This document shows, in pieces, positions 16,378 to 24,794 of a DNA stretch of 64,000 bases. Source of the DNA: Haloechinothrix aidingensis (GTDB lineage: Bacteria; Actinomycetota; Actinomycetes; Mycobacteriales; Pseudonocardiaceae). Location: positions 434,001-498,000 of the forward strand of contig NZ_JACCKD010000004.1 of assembly GCF_013450155.1 (NCBI RefSeq), in the 5' to 3' direction. The translations under genes were made by a program, and so were the position numbers. The notes below the pieces were generated by a model, which saw only the letters and a list, made by a program, of their open reading frames with translations, ran no database searches and was not told the DNA's origin. Every line of letters starts with the position of its first letter. The stretch's first letter is position 1.

Positions 16378-17547
16378 TCAGGAACGGGCCAGCACTCGCC
16401 CGTGCGCCACGTTCTCAGCGACCTCGGCGCGCCATGCCTCGTTCGCGCGTGTGGTATCGACCTCGAACTCGAACCGCCGAGTCATATCGTCCGTGACATC
16501 CCCGGCGTCCACGTAGAACTGCTCGTACCAGCGACGAAGCTGATACACCGGGCCGTCCTCCTCGGACAGCAACGGGTTGTCGATCCGGGACTTGCGTCGC
16601 CAGATCGCCACATCCTGCTCGAAACCCTTACCTGCACCCTCGGCGAACCGGGCGGCCATCGCGTTGGCCTCCTCATCGGACAGGCCGGGTTGCTTCTTGA
16701 CGATCGCCCCCCACTGCAGGACGAAGCTGTCGTAGCTGACCGGGTAATGGCAGTTGATCAACACCGTCTCGATGGTCCTGCCCTCGACCTCGTTCCACAG
16801 GTAGTCGATCATGTAGGACGGCCCGTAGTAGGAGGCTTCGGAGCGCAGGTAGTTCTTCCCGCCCGAGTAGCTGGTCCCGGTGTCGGCGTCGTCACGGCTT
16901 TCCGAGTGCATGTACTGCGTGGCGACATGCCCCTCGAAGATGTTCTTGAAGTACTGGGGGAAGGCGTAGTGGACGTAGAAGAAGTGCGCCATGTCCACGA
17001 CGTTGTCGATGACCTCCCGGCAGTTGGCTCCCTCGATGGTGAGCCGGTTCCACGTCCAGTCGCTCCACTCCTCGCTGAACGCGCCCTCGATGCGCGGGAT
17101 CGTCACGTGCTCCGGCGGCGGGTTGCCCTCGGGGTCGTTCCACACGAACAGCTGCTTGTTCTCCTCGAGCGTGGGCCAAGCCTGGGTACGGGCACGCAGT
17201 GGGACGCGGCGGGCGTACGGGATGGACTTGCACCTACCGTCACCGCCCCACCGCCAGTCGTGGAACGGGCAGGCGATCTCGTTGCCCTTCACCTCCCCGT
17301 CGGCCAGGTTGCCGCCCATGTGCGGGCAGTACCCGTTGAGGACGTTGATCCTGCCGTCCTGACCCTGGAAGACGACGAGCCGGGTGCCGAATGCGTCGAT
17401 CTCGTGCGGACGGCCGTCGGTGAACTCCTCGGCGAGGCCGAGACAATGCCACCCGCGGGCGAACCGCGTCGGCGGTGCGCCCGCATCGATGACCCGGGGC
17501 CCCTCGTCCGAGGTTGACCCGTTGTTCGCGGTGCTGACCTGACTCAT
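16378..17547 (-). CDS. kshA: 3-ketosteroid 9-alpha-hydroxylase oxygenase component, KshA-like
   Basis: A 389-residue Rieske oxygenase. The [2Fe-2S] ligands are Cys74, His76, Cys93 and His96 (CPHMGGNLADG to CPFHDWRW), and the mononuclear iron site is in NVVDMAHFFYVHYAFPQYF. This last run, with FKNIFEGHVATQY, is the KshA signature. KshA hydroxylates C9 of 3-ketosteroids and with KstD opens ring B. A ferredoxin reductase partner (KshB) is not in the window. GGGAGG precedes ATG 17547. Located 76 nt downstream of hsaB in the operon read from the shared promoter at 18219-18191. Confidence 0.9.
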   Translation of the reverse strand: MSQVSTANNGSTSDEGPRVIDAGAPPTRFARGWHCLGLAEEFTDGRPHEIDAFGTRLVVFQGQDGRINVLNGYCPHMGGNLADGEVKGNEIACPFHDWRWGGDGRCKSIPYARRVPLRARTQAWPTLEENKQLFVWNDPEGNPPPEHVTIPRIEGAFSEEWSDWTWNRLTIEGANCREVIDNVVDMAHFFYVHYAFPQYFKNIFEGHVATQYMHSESRDDADTGTSYSGGKNYLRSEASYYGPSYMIDYLWNEVEGRTIETVLINCHYPVSYDSFVLQWGAIVKKQPGLSDEEANAMAARFAEGAGKGFEQDVAIWRRKSRIDNPLLSEEDGPVYQLRRWYEQFYVDAGDVTDDMTRRFEFEVDTTRANEAWRAEVAENVAHGRVLARS

Positions 17548-17623
17548 CGTCGTCCTCCCGGGGTGTGTTCCTGCGGCTTGTGCGGTGAGCGGGATTCCCT
17601 GGCGAGCGGCACGCCGGGGAGGG

Positions 17624-18136
17624 TCACCCGGCCGGAACCGCCATCCGGCCGAACGACGAGCCGTAGAACAGCAACGGCGAGGCGTCCCTGCGGATCTCGG
17701 AACCGGTGATACGGGCGATCACGATCGTGTGGTCACCCCCGTCGACCTCGCGCTCGACCGAACCGTCGATCCACGCGAGCGCCCCGTCCAGCAGCGGCGA
17801 GCCGTTGGGCGAGCTCCCCCAGCCGGATCCGGTGAACTTGTCGGCACCGCTGACGGCGAACCGGCGTCCCATCTCTTCCTGGTCGGCGGCGAGGATGTTC
17901 ACGCACAGGCTGCCTGCCCGACGGATCCGCGGCCACGTCGTCGACGTCCTGCTCGGGCAGAAGCAGACGTACGGGGGCTCCAGCGACAGGGCGGAGAACG
18001 ACTGGCACGTGAAGCCGACCGGCTCTCCCTGCCGCAGCGCCGTGATGACCGTGACGCCCGTGCAGAACCGACCCAGAACAGCACGGAGATGTTCATCGTC
18101 GGCCGCGTCCGGCGTCGACGTGGTCGCGATCGTCAT
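17624..18136 (-). CDS. hsaB: Flavin reductase, HsaB-like
   Basis: A 170-residue flavin:NAD(P)H reductase domain protein (LRAVLGRFCTGVTVIT, GFTCQSFSALSLEPP, GSLCVNILAADQEEMGRRF, GGDHTIVIARI). The pattern closely follows HsaB, which supplies reduced flavin to the monooxygenase HsaA. No HsaA gene lies in the window, so it may instead serve the luciferase-like monooxygenase at 11099. First gene of the operon, about 48 nt after the predicted transcription start from promoter B. Shorter than Mycobacterium HsaB at the C-terminus. Confidence 0.87.
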   Translation of the reverse strand: MTIATTSTPDAADDEHLRAVLGRFCTGVTVITALRQGEPVGFTCQSFSALSLEPPYVCFCPSRTSTTWPRIRRAGSLCVNILAADQEEMGRRFAVSGADKFTGSGWGSSPNGSPLLDGALAWIDGSVEREVDGGDHTIVIARITGSEIRRDASPLLFYGSSFGRMAVPAG

Positions 18137-18190
18137 GTCCTGCCCTCCACACCGACGTTTCGTTTAGGTATATCCCTGTAAGGTATATCT

Positions 18191-18219
18191 ATTAGAAATA
18201 CTCGCGGCGCCACTGTCAA
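18191..18219 (-). promoter_or_regulatory. Promoter B of the shared regulon (hsaB-kshA-hsaC-hsaE)
   Basis: Read on the minus strand: -35 TTGACA at 18219-18214, 17-bp spacer, -10 TCTAAT at 18196-18191. The bases across the -10 are GAGTATTTCTAATAGATATA. It is back to back with promoter C, their -35 boxes 69 bp apart. Confidence 0.78.
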
Positions 18220-18288
18220 GGGATCGGCGCCGAAGCACGGAGTCGCAGCGACGCGCATACCGCCACGTCATTCGATGCCGTTCGATGC

Positions 18289-18317
18289 TTGACATTACTA
18301 CTAGTAATACTTCTAAT
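18289..18317 (+). promoter_or_regulatory. Promoter C of the shared regulon (iclR)
   Basis: -35 TTGACA at 18289-18294, 17-bp spacer, -10 TCTAAT at 18312-18317. The bases across the -10, GTAATACTTCTAATCTTAAC, share an uninterrupted 17-bp core (TAGTAATACTTCTAATC) with promoter D of ribBA. Because it reads into iclR, the regulator gene is probably in its own regulon. Confidence 0.78.
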
Positions 18318-18343
18318 CTTAACCTGACAGTACAGAGGGGCAG

Positions 18344-19204
18344 GTGACGCTCTCCCGGAGAGCGAGACAGGGAGGAGCAGTGACAGCGACAACCAACCCG
18401 GCCCCGGCCGCGGCTCGCACAGCACCCATACCGACATCGATGATCGAACGCATGACACTCGTGCTGGACGCGTTCGACGACTCCACGCCTTCGCTCTCCC
18501 TCGTCGGACTCTCCGAGCGCACGGGGCTTCCGCGCTCGACCGTGCACCGCATCCTCGACCAGATGGTGCGGCTACGCTGGCTCGCGCACTGCCAGGACGG
18601 GTACTGCCTCGGCATCCGCCCGCTCGAGCTGGGCGGCCTCGCCGCGGAGCACAGCCAGGTCCGCGAGGTGGTCGACCCGCTGTTGCACGAGCTGTGCGGG
18701 CAAACCGGACTGGTCGCACACCTCGCCGTCCTCGACCAGCGGGAGGTCGTCTACCTCGACAGGGCCGGTGGGCGCTTCGCGGCCGACCTGCCCACGCGAA
18801 TGGGCGGCCGGATGCCCGCCCACGCCACCGCCCTCGGCAAGGCCATGCTCGCCGGCCTCGACCCGAAGATCGTCGAGGCCAACTTCCGATCCCGTATGGC
18901 CACGCCGACCCCGAACACGGTGAGCGACATCGACACGCTGCACCGTGAGCTCGCCCGGGTGCGCAACCGGCACGGGGTGGCCATCGACAGGGAGGAAGCG
19001 CTGGCAGGCGTCACCTGCGCTGCCGCTCCGCTTCCCGGGCACCGGAGCGCACCGGCAGCGATATCCCTGTGCGGCGATGCCCGCACGATGCACCCAGAAC
19101 GCTACGCCCACCTCGTCCTGCACGTGGCGCGTGAGGCGAGCCGCGCCCTTCACCCGCATCGGCGGCGACGGGCGCCGAGCACATCCCTGGGACGGCCCGC
19201 ATGA
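18344..19204 (+). CDS. IclR-family transcriptional regulator of the catabolic island
   Basis: A 286-residue IclR protein: winged helix at about 33-90 (LSLVGLSERTGLPRSTVHRILDQM) and an effector-binding domain (VAHLAVLDQREVVYLDRAGG, PAHATALGKAML, YAHLVLHVAREAS). IclR proteins bind pathway acids or aromatics and repress or activate catabolic operons. GTG 18344 gives a 5' leader of about 20 nt from promoter C; GTG 18380, preceded by GGGAGGAG, is an equally possible start and would remove 12 poorly conserved residues. Divergent from hsaB, so it is the first candidate for binding the motif shared by promoters A-D. Confidence 0.88.
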   Translation: MTLSRRARQGGAVTATTNPAPAAARTAPIPTSMIERMTLVLDAFDDSTPSLSLVGLSERTGLPRSTVHRILDQMVRLRWLAHCQDGYCLGIRPLELGGLAAEHSQVREVVDPLLHELCGQTGLVAHLAVLDQREVVYLDRAGGRFAADLPTRMGGRMPAHATALGKAMLAGLDPKIVEANFRSRMATPTPNTVSDIDTLHRELARVRNRHGVAIDREEALAGVTCAAAPLPGHRSAPAAISLCGDARTMHPERYAHLVLHVAREASRALHPHRRRRAPSTSLGRPA

Positions 19205-19282
19205 GAGAGCAGGTTCCGGCCGTATCCGGCTCGCCGGTCCGGCAGATAGCGCGTAATATGCCTAAGCGATATACTCCGCCGC

Positions 19283-19969
19283 GTGAACGAGCAACCGGAG
19301 CGGGACGAGGACCAGCCTGCCGTCGCTGACCTACCGCCGACCAGCTGGGCCGTCCTCGGCATGTTGTCGTACGCCGACGAGCTGTCCGGCTACGACATCA
19401 AGAAGTGGGCGGACTGGAGCCTGCAGTTCTTCTACTGGAGCCCGTCCTACAGCCAGATCTACGGCGAGCTGAAGCGACTGGAACGGCTGGGCTACGCGCA
19501 CTCCCGGACCGTACTCGGTGACGACGGGCTTCGCGGCAAGCGGATGTACGCCATCACCCAGGAGGGCCTGCACGCGGCCTCGCAGTGGGTCAACCACGCT
19601 CCTGTCGAGGCCCCTGTACTCAAACACAGCGTGATCCTGCGCGCCTGGCTCGGGCACATCGCCGAACCGGCGCGGCTACGCGAAGTGCTCCAGGAGCACG
19701 TGGACTACGCGGAGAGGATGCGCCAGTTCGCGCAGACCGATGCCGATGGCGCCGCCGCCAATCCGGCTTGGGCCTACCCGACAGCCGTGCTGCGCTGGTG
19801 TACCCGTTACTACGAGGCCGAGCGGGACTTCGCCAAGGCGCTGCTCGCGGATATCGAGGCGCTCGCCGAGCAGCCGCCCGCACGAGGAGCCTCTCCCGCC
19901 CCCGCGGTCAGCTCCACCCGCGGCACGACCCGGCCGAGCGGGACCGGGCGGCGTAAACCCCGCGGCTGA
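19283..19969 (+). CDS. PadR-family transcriptional regulator (second paralogue)
   Basis: A 228-residue PadR/Vir-type regulator, clearly paralogous to the one at 4512: both have SWAVLG-LS--ELSGYD-KKWAD, FFYWSPS-SQIY, LKRLER-GYA-SR and PVLKHSV-LR-WLGH. A basic, Pro/Ser/Arg-rich tail of about 35 residues is extra here. The GTG start lies 7 nt after a TATACT box at 19270-19275, so the mRNA is probably leaderless. The overlapping ATAT-GCCTAAGCG-ATAT at 19256-19272 is a candidate autoregulatory site. It sits just before ribBA and may control promoters A-D together with or instead of IclR. Confidence 0.9.
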   Translation: MNEQPERDEDQPAVADLPPTSWAVLGMLSYADELSGYDIKKWADWSLQFFYWSPSYSQIYGELKRLERLGYAHSRTVLGDDGLRGKRMYAITQEGLHAASQWVNHAPVEAPVLKHSVILRAWLGHIAEPARLREVLQEHVDYAERMRQFAQTDADGAAANPAWAYPTAVLRWCTRYYEAERDFAKALLADIEALAEQPPARGASPAPAVSSTRGTTRPSGTGRRKPRG

Positions 19970-20017
19970 TCTGCCGGCCCACTGCCCTGCCACGCATCAC
20001 CTCCACCGGGCGCGGGC

Positions 20018-20046
20018 TTGACATTTCGATTAGTAATACTTCTAAT
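20018..20046 (+). promoter_or_regulatory. Promoter D of the shared regulon (ribBA-TRAP)
   Basis: -35 TTGACA at 20018-20023, 17-bp spacer, -10 TCTAAT at 20041-20046. The inverted repeat GATTAGTA-ATAC-TTCTAATC (20028-20047; one mismatch between the arms) covers the -10 and is the most symmetrical version of the shared element. ribBA starts 25 nt downstream with a clear GGAGG. Confidence 0.8.
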
Positions 20047-20071
20047 CATTATGTATCAGGTGGAGGTGGTC

Positions 20072-21373
20072 ATGAGCATCCAGCCCGTCGCCGCGCGAGC
20101 ACACCCCGGCGTGCCCGGTGAACGTACCGGCGTCCCGTTCGACCAGCCGCAACGCGGCGTGGCCGACCTCGCCGCCGGTCGCATGATCGTCGTGGTCGAT
20201 GACGAGGACCGGGAGAACGAAGGGGACATCGTCCTCGCCGCCGAGATGGCCACGGCAGCCAACGTCGGATTCATGGTGCGCCACACCAGCGGCGTCCTGT
20301 GTGTACCGATGGAGGAGCGACGGGCCGATGCCCTTCACCTGCCGCCGATGACGCCGGTCAACGAGGACTCCAAGGGCACCGCCTACACGGTGTCGGTGGA
20401 TGCGGCCGACGGCATCGGAACCGGCATCTCCGCTGCGGACCGGGCGCACACCATCAGGACCCTCGCGGGCCGGGCCACAGACCCCGCCGACCTCAACCGG
20501 CCCGGGCACGTCTTCCCGTTGCGCGCGGTCGAGCACGGCGTGCTCCGCAGGCCGGGCCACACCGAGGCCGCCGTCGACCTCGCGCGGCTGGCGGGCCTGT
20601 CCCCCGCGTGCGTCATCGGTGAGATCGTCCGCGACGACGGCTCTGTCGCGTCACTACCGGAGCTGACCACGTTCGCGCGGCAACACGGCATGGCGATCGT
20701 GTCCATCGCCGACCTGGTCGAGCACCGGCGGCGCACGGAGCGCACCCTCACCCGGCATGCGGAAGCAGACCTGCCGACCCGCTACGGGAGCTTCCGCGCG
20801 GTCGGTTACCAGGACGCGGTCTCCGGCACCGAGCACGTCGCGCTCACCTACGGCGACCCGGCCGGTGACGGCGTGCTCGTCCGCGTCCATTCGGAGTGCC
20901 TTACAGGGGACGCGTTCGGCTCCCTGCGATGCGACTGCGGCGACCAGTTCGACGCGGCGCTCGCTGCGATCGCACACGAGGGCCGCGGGGCACTGGTATA
21001 CCTGCGCGACCACGAGGGGCGCGGTATCGGGCTGACCCAGAAGCTACGCGCCTACCAGTTGCAGGACGCCGGCGCCGACACCGTGGACGCGAACGTGACC
21101 CTCGGGTTACCCGTCGACGCCCGCGACTACGCACCCGCGACGCAGATACTCGCCGACCTCGGCACGCGCACTGTCCGGCTGTTGAGCAACAACCCGGCGA
21201 AGGAAGCCGGCCTGAGCGAGCGCGGCATCGGCGTCGTCAGCCGCCAACCGCTGCACACCGCACGGACCGAGTACAACATTCGCTACCTGCGCACCAAGCG
21301 CGACCGGTTGCATCACCACCTGGCCGGTCTCGACCTCGATCCGGCGACACCGGATCGATGCGCACACCCATGA
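20072..21373 (+). CDS. ribBA: Bifunctional riboflavin enzyme RibBA
   Basis: A 433-residue fusion of 3,4-dihydroxy-2-butanone-4-phosphate synthase (about 20-215; [46 protein letters not shown]) and GTP cyclohydrolase II (about 230-420; zinc cysteines in [19 protein letters not shown], then [13 protein letters not shown] and [12 protein letters not shown]). Both are first steps of riboflavin synthesis. No ribD, ribE or ribH is adjacent, so this is a stand-alone extra copy rather than the main rib operon. It has one of the four shared promoters, which suggests flavin supply for the flavin-dependent enzymes of the island. GGAGG lies 5 nt before ATG 20072. It runs into the TRAP transporter genes. 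Confidence 0.93.
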   Translation: MSIQPVAARAHPGVPGERTGVPFDQPQRGVADLAAGRMIVVVDDEDRENEGDIVLAAEMATAANVGFMVRHTSGVLCVPMEERRADALHLPPMTPVNEDSKGTAYTVSVDAADGIGTGISAADRAHTIRTLAGRATDPADLNRPGHVFPLRAVEHGVLRRPGHTEAAVDLARLAGLSPACVIGEIVRDDGSVASLPELTTFARQHGMAIVSIADLVEHRRRTERTLTRHAEADLPTRYGSFRAVGYQDAVSGTEHVALTYGDPAGDGVLVRVHSECLTGDAFGSLRCDCGDQFDAALAAIAHEGRGALVYLRDHEGRGIGLTQKLRAYQLQDAGADTVDANVTLGLPVDARDYAPATQILADLGTRTVRLLSNNPAKEAGLSERGIGVVSRQPLHTARTEYNIRYLRTKRDRLHHHLAGLDLDPATPDRCAHP

Positions 21374-21404
21374 GCCCCGCTCCGCGAGCACGGGAGAGAA
21401 GCCG

Positions 21405-22697
21405 ATGAGCATCAACCAATCACACCCAGGTCGCAGGCGAACCGTTCCGTTCGCGCTGCCACTGGCCACCGCCCTCCTACTTTCGGCGTGCGTCCAGTCC
21501 ACAAGCGATGGAGCATCCGCCGGAGGACCCGGCGTCGAGCACGGCGCGTCGAAGGAGGCCTACGTCGACGCGCTCGCAGGAGCGGGACAGGTCACGCTGA
21601 CCATGCAGACCGCGGGCAGCCCCGGCCACTACACCAGCCGGGCGACGGAGCAGTACGCCGAGACCGTCGAGGAGTGGTCCGGCGGAACGGTCGAGATCGA
21701 GATCGCCTACGGGGACGCTGTCGCACCTGCGACCGAGATCCCGGATGCGCTCGCCGACGGCAGGCTCGACCTCGGGCTCGTGCTCCCGCTGTACGACCCG
21801 TCGCGGTACCCGGTCAACAACGCGCTCGCCGACATCAGCTTTCTCGGCACGCACAGCCCCGTTGTCGGGACGTTGGAGACGACAGCGGGCTTCCTGGAAG
21901 CCGCGTTCGATACTCCCGAGCTGACCGAGGAGCTGGAAGGCGAGGGCATCATGCCGCTGCTTCCCTACGCGCCGACGGACTCCGTCGGCATGGCCTGCAC
22001 CGAACCCCGCACCGGCGCCGACGAGCTACACGGATCGCAGGTCCGGGTCAGTGGCTCGGTGCACGGAGAGCAAACCGAGGCGCTCGGGATGACGCCGGTC
22101 TCGCTGTCCTACGAGGAGATGTACGAGGCCCTGCAACGCGGCACCATCGACTGCGCCGCCGCGGCACTGTGGGTGGGGGAATTCGCCGGCTTCCTTCCGG
22201 TCGCGCCGGAGTTCACGGTCGGCAGCGAAGCGGCCCTGTCCCGCATCCCGTACAGCCTCGGCATCGGCATGTCGACGTGGGAAGACCTGCCCCTGGCGGC
22301 ACAGCAGCTTCTGCACGACAGGCTGGACGTCTTCATCGAGGGCATGCTCCGGCACGGCATCTGGGAAGGCATCACAGAGGCACTCGAGGCAGTCGACGAG
22401 AACGGAGGGTCCGTCCGCGGCTACGGCGCGCAGGCACGAGAGGAGCTGCACGCGGTCAACGAGACGATCCTCGACGACGTGCGTGCCACTGACGCGCTCG
22501 CCGACGGCGAGACGTTCGTGCGCGACACCCGGGAGTCCGTGCGGCACTGGCACGATGTCGTCACCGGCGAGCTCGGCTACGCCGACGAGGGCGGATACGG
22601 CGACTTCGCCGAGTGGTACTCCCCTGCGGAGATCGACCTGACGCCGTTCCTCGACCGGCTCGACTCGGATGTGCTGCGCGAGCAGCGCCCGGACTGA
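21405..22697 (+). CDS. TRAP transporter substrate-binding lipoprotein (DctP type)
   Basis: A 430-residue periplasmic binding protein with a lipoprotein signal (LLLSAC, lipid Cys29) and the DctP fold (VTLTMQTAGSPGHY near the start, LPYAPTDSVGMACTEPR, LHGSQVRVSG, PVSLSYEEMYEALQRGTIDCAA). TRAP receptors bind organic acids, including aromatic and sterol-type acids. It is longer than most DctP proteins, with an extended C-terminal region. First gene of dctPQM, 31 nt after ribBA and probably on the same transcript. Confidence 0.88.
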   Translation: MSINQSHPGRRRTVPFALPLATALLLSACVQSTSDGASAGGPGVEHGASKEAYVDALAGAGQVTLTMQTAGSPGHYTSRATEQYAETVEEWSGGTVEIEIAYGDAVAPATEIPDALADGRLDLGLVLPLYDPSRYPVNNALADISFLGTHSPVVGTLETTAGFLEAAFDTPELTEELEGEGIMPLLPYAPTDSVGMACTEPRTGADELHGSQVRVSGSVHGEQTEALGMTPVSLSYEEMYEALQRGTIDCAAAALWVGEFAGFLPVAPEFTVGSEAALSRIPYSLGIGMSTWEDLPLAAQQLLHDRLDVFIEGMLRHGIWEGITEALEAVDENGGSVRGYGAQAREELHAVNETILDDVRATDALADGETFVRDTRESVRHWHDVVTGELGYADEGGYGDFAEWYSPAEIDLTPFLDRLDSDVLREQRPD

Positions 22698-22730
22698 CCC
22701 GCGATCGCAGGAACCCGGGGAGGTCGAGTC

Positions 22731-23216
22731 ATGGCGCGGCAACGGTGGCTGCGGGCGAGTGGCGCGGCGGCCGAGTACGTCGCCGCTGCGGCGTTGCTGG
22801 TGATGGCGGTGCACATCGTGGGCAACGCCCTGCTGCGATCGCTGCTGAACCACCCGCTGAGCGGGACGAACGAGTACGTGTCGTACTGGTACCTGCCGGT
22901 CGTGGCCCTGCTCGGGTTCGTGGCCGCGCAGCGCCGGGACCAGCACATCGAGGCGCGGCTGCTGTTCGACCGGTTGCGGCACCGCAACCGGATCGAGGTC
23001 CATCTGGCGGGGCGCATCGTCGTGCTGGTGCTGTGCCTCGGCTTCGCCGGGTACGGCGCGCAGGAGGCCGTGGACAACTGGCGCATCGGGCTCACCGGCG
23101 GGGTGAGTGAGGTGGTCGTCTGGCCCGTCACCTTCGCCGTCCCCGCGGCCTTCGCGGCGCTCGCCGGGCAGACCCTCGCGGACATGCTCACCACTTCCGG
23201 AAGGGAGTCACTATGA
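22731..23216 (+). CDS. TRAP transporter small permease (DctQ type)
   Basis: A 161-residue membrane protein with four hydrophobic segments (starting near residues 16, 50, 87 and 130), the size and pattern of DctQ subunits (SGTNEYVSYWYLPVVALLGFVAAQRRDQHIEARLLFDRL-like charged loop). It forms the membrane complex with DctM. GGGGAGG is about 8 nt ahead of ATG 22731; its stop overlaps dctM in ATGA. Confidence 0.87.
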   Translation: MARQRWLRASGAAAEYVAAAALLVMAVHIVGNALLRSLLNHPLSGTNEYVSYWYLPVVALLGFVAAQRRDQHIEARLLFDRLRHRNRIEVHLAGRIVVLVLCLGFAGYGAQEAVDNWRIGLTGGVSEVVVWPVTFAVPAAFAALAGQTLADMLTTSGRESL

Positions 23217-24727
23217 CCGGCTCCCGGGTCGAGCGGGATGGTCCCGGTACGTCCCTCGCGGCAGGCGCGGCTCCGCGCGCCGGTGTCGCGGGCGGCCCCG
23301 GCGCCCACCGGAAGGGGGCATGGTGGCCCCGTGTCGCGGCGCCTGCCGTGGCGGCCATCTGTGTGCTGCTGATGTTCGGACCGTTCACCCGCGAGACCGT
23401 GGGCGCGGCGGCGATCCTGGCGACCGTCCTGCTGATCTTCCTCAAGGTGCCGGTGGGCATCGCGTTGGCGGCGCCTGCCGTGGCCGCGCTCTACGCGTTA
23501 CGCGGCCCGCGCACGTTGGAGACCATGCTGGCAACGGTGCCGTTCGACGCGGTGAGCCAGTGGACACTCGGCGTCATCCCGATGTTCGTGTTCATGGGAC
23601 TGTTGCTCGCCAGGTCCGGTGTCACCGACACCCTCTACACCGCGGCGCGACACTGGCTCGGCTGGCTGCCCGGCGGCCTTGCCATCGGAACCACGGCCGC
23701 GGGGACCGGCCTCGCCGCGGTCAGCGGGTCGACGGTAGCCACCACCTACACGCTCGCCAGGATCGGGATCCCGGAGATGCTGCGGGCAGGCTACGACCGC
23801 CGAGTCGCTGTGGGGTCGGTCATCGTCGCCGGCTTGCCCGGCCAGCTCATCCCGCCAAGCATCTTCCTGGTGATCTACGCGGGCATCGCACAGGTGCCGG
23901 TAGGGCCGCAGCTCATCGCCGGAATCGGGCCGGGCCTGCTGGTGGCGTTCGGTTACGCGACGATGATCCTCGCACTGTGCCGGCTCCGCCCTTCCCTGGC
24001 CGGGCGGGGAACCGGCACACGCCTGGACGGCTCGACCTGGCATACCCGGCTGCGCAGCGCGGCACGGTGCTGGCCGGTACCCGTGCTGATAACCGCCGTT
24101 GTCGGCAGCATGTTCACCGGCGTGCTCACCGCTACCGAGGCAGGCGCGGCCGGCGCGCTCGGCGCGCTGCTGCTGACCCTGTGGTACAAGCGCACGGACA
24201 GGCCGCTGTCGGCGGTCGCAGGCGCCGCGACCGACACCGTAGCCACGGTCGGCTCCGTCTTCCTGCTGTTGATCGGCGCGATGATCCTCTCGCGGCTGCT
24301 TGCCGTATCCGGGATCGGAACCGGGTTCGCCCAGTGGGTCACCGAGCTCGGCCTGGGGCGTGTATCGTTCCTTCTCCTGCTCGTGGCGGCCTACCTGGTA
24401 TTCGGCACGTTCATGGACCCCCTGTCCATCATGTTGCTGACCGTGCCCCTGCTCGTCCCCACTCTCGACACGATGGACATCTCGCTGCTGTGGTTCGGTG
24501 TGTTCGTCGTGTTCCTCGCGGAGCTGGCGATCGTGACGCCGCCGGTCGGCATCCTGTCCTTCATCGTGCACCGGATCGTCGCCGACCCCGAGGTCAACGG
24601 CGGGCAGACGATCACGCTCGGGGACATCTTCCGCGCTGTCGCCTGGTTCCTGCCGGTCACGCTGGTGATCTGCGTACTGCTCATCGTCTGGCCCGGCATC
24701 GCCACGTTCCTGCCGGAGCTGATGTGA
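23213..24727 (+). CDS. TRAP transporter large permease (DctM type)
   Basis: A 504-residue protein with about 12-13 membrane helices and the DctM signatures LKVPVGIALAAPAVAAL, IPMFVFMGLLLARSG, GTGLAAVSGSTVATTYTLARIGIPEMLRAGYD, GLPGQLIPPSIFLVIYAGI and TATEAGAAGALGALL. It couples solute uptake to the sodium or proton gradient. A polar N-terminal stretch of about 40 residues precedes the first helix and is longer than usual. Last gene of ribBA-dctPQM; a 67-bp convergent gap follows with no clear terminator. Confidence 0.9.
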   Translation: MTGSRVERDGPGTSLAAGAAPRAGVAGGPGAHRKGAWWPRVAAPAVAAICVLLMFGPFTRETVGAAAILATVLLIFLKVPVGIALAAPAVAALYALRGPRTLETMLATVPFDAVSQWTLGVIPMFVFMGLLLARSGVTDTLYTAARHWLGWLPGGLAIGTTAAGTGLAAVSGSTVATTYTLARIGIPEMLRAGYDRRVAVGSVIVAGLPGQLIPPSIFLVIYAGIAQVPVGPQLIAGIGPGLLVAFGYATMILALCRLRPSLAGRGTGTRLDGSTWHTRLRSAARCWPVPVLITAVVGSMFTGVLTATEAGAAGALGALLLTLWYKRTDRPLSAVAGAATDTVATVGSVFLLLIGAMILSRLLAVSGIGTGFAQWVTELGLGRVSFLLLLVAAYLVFGTFMDPLSIMLLTVPLLVPTLDTMDISLLWFGVFVVFLAELAIVTPPVGILSFIVHRIVADPEVNGGQTITLGDIFRAVAWFLPVTLVICVLLIVWPGIATFLPELM

Positions 24728-24794
24728 GTTGGCACTACGCCCGCATGCCGTAGGGTACGGATACGCTGAGCGCGGACAGGTACAACCGCAGGCG

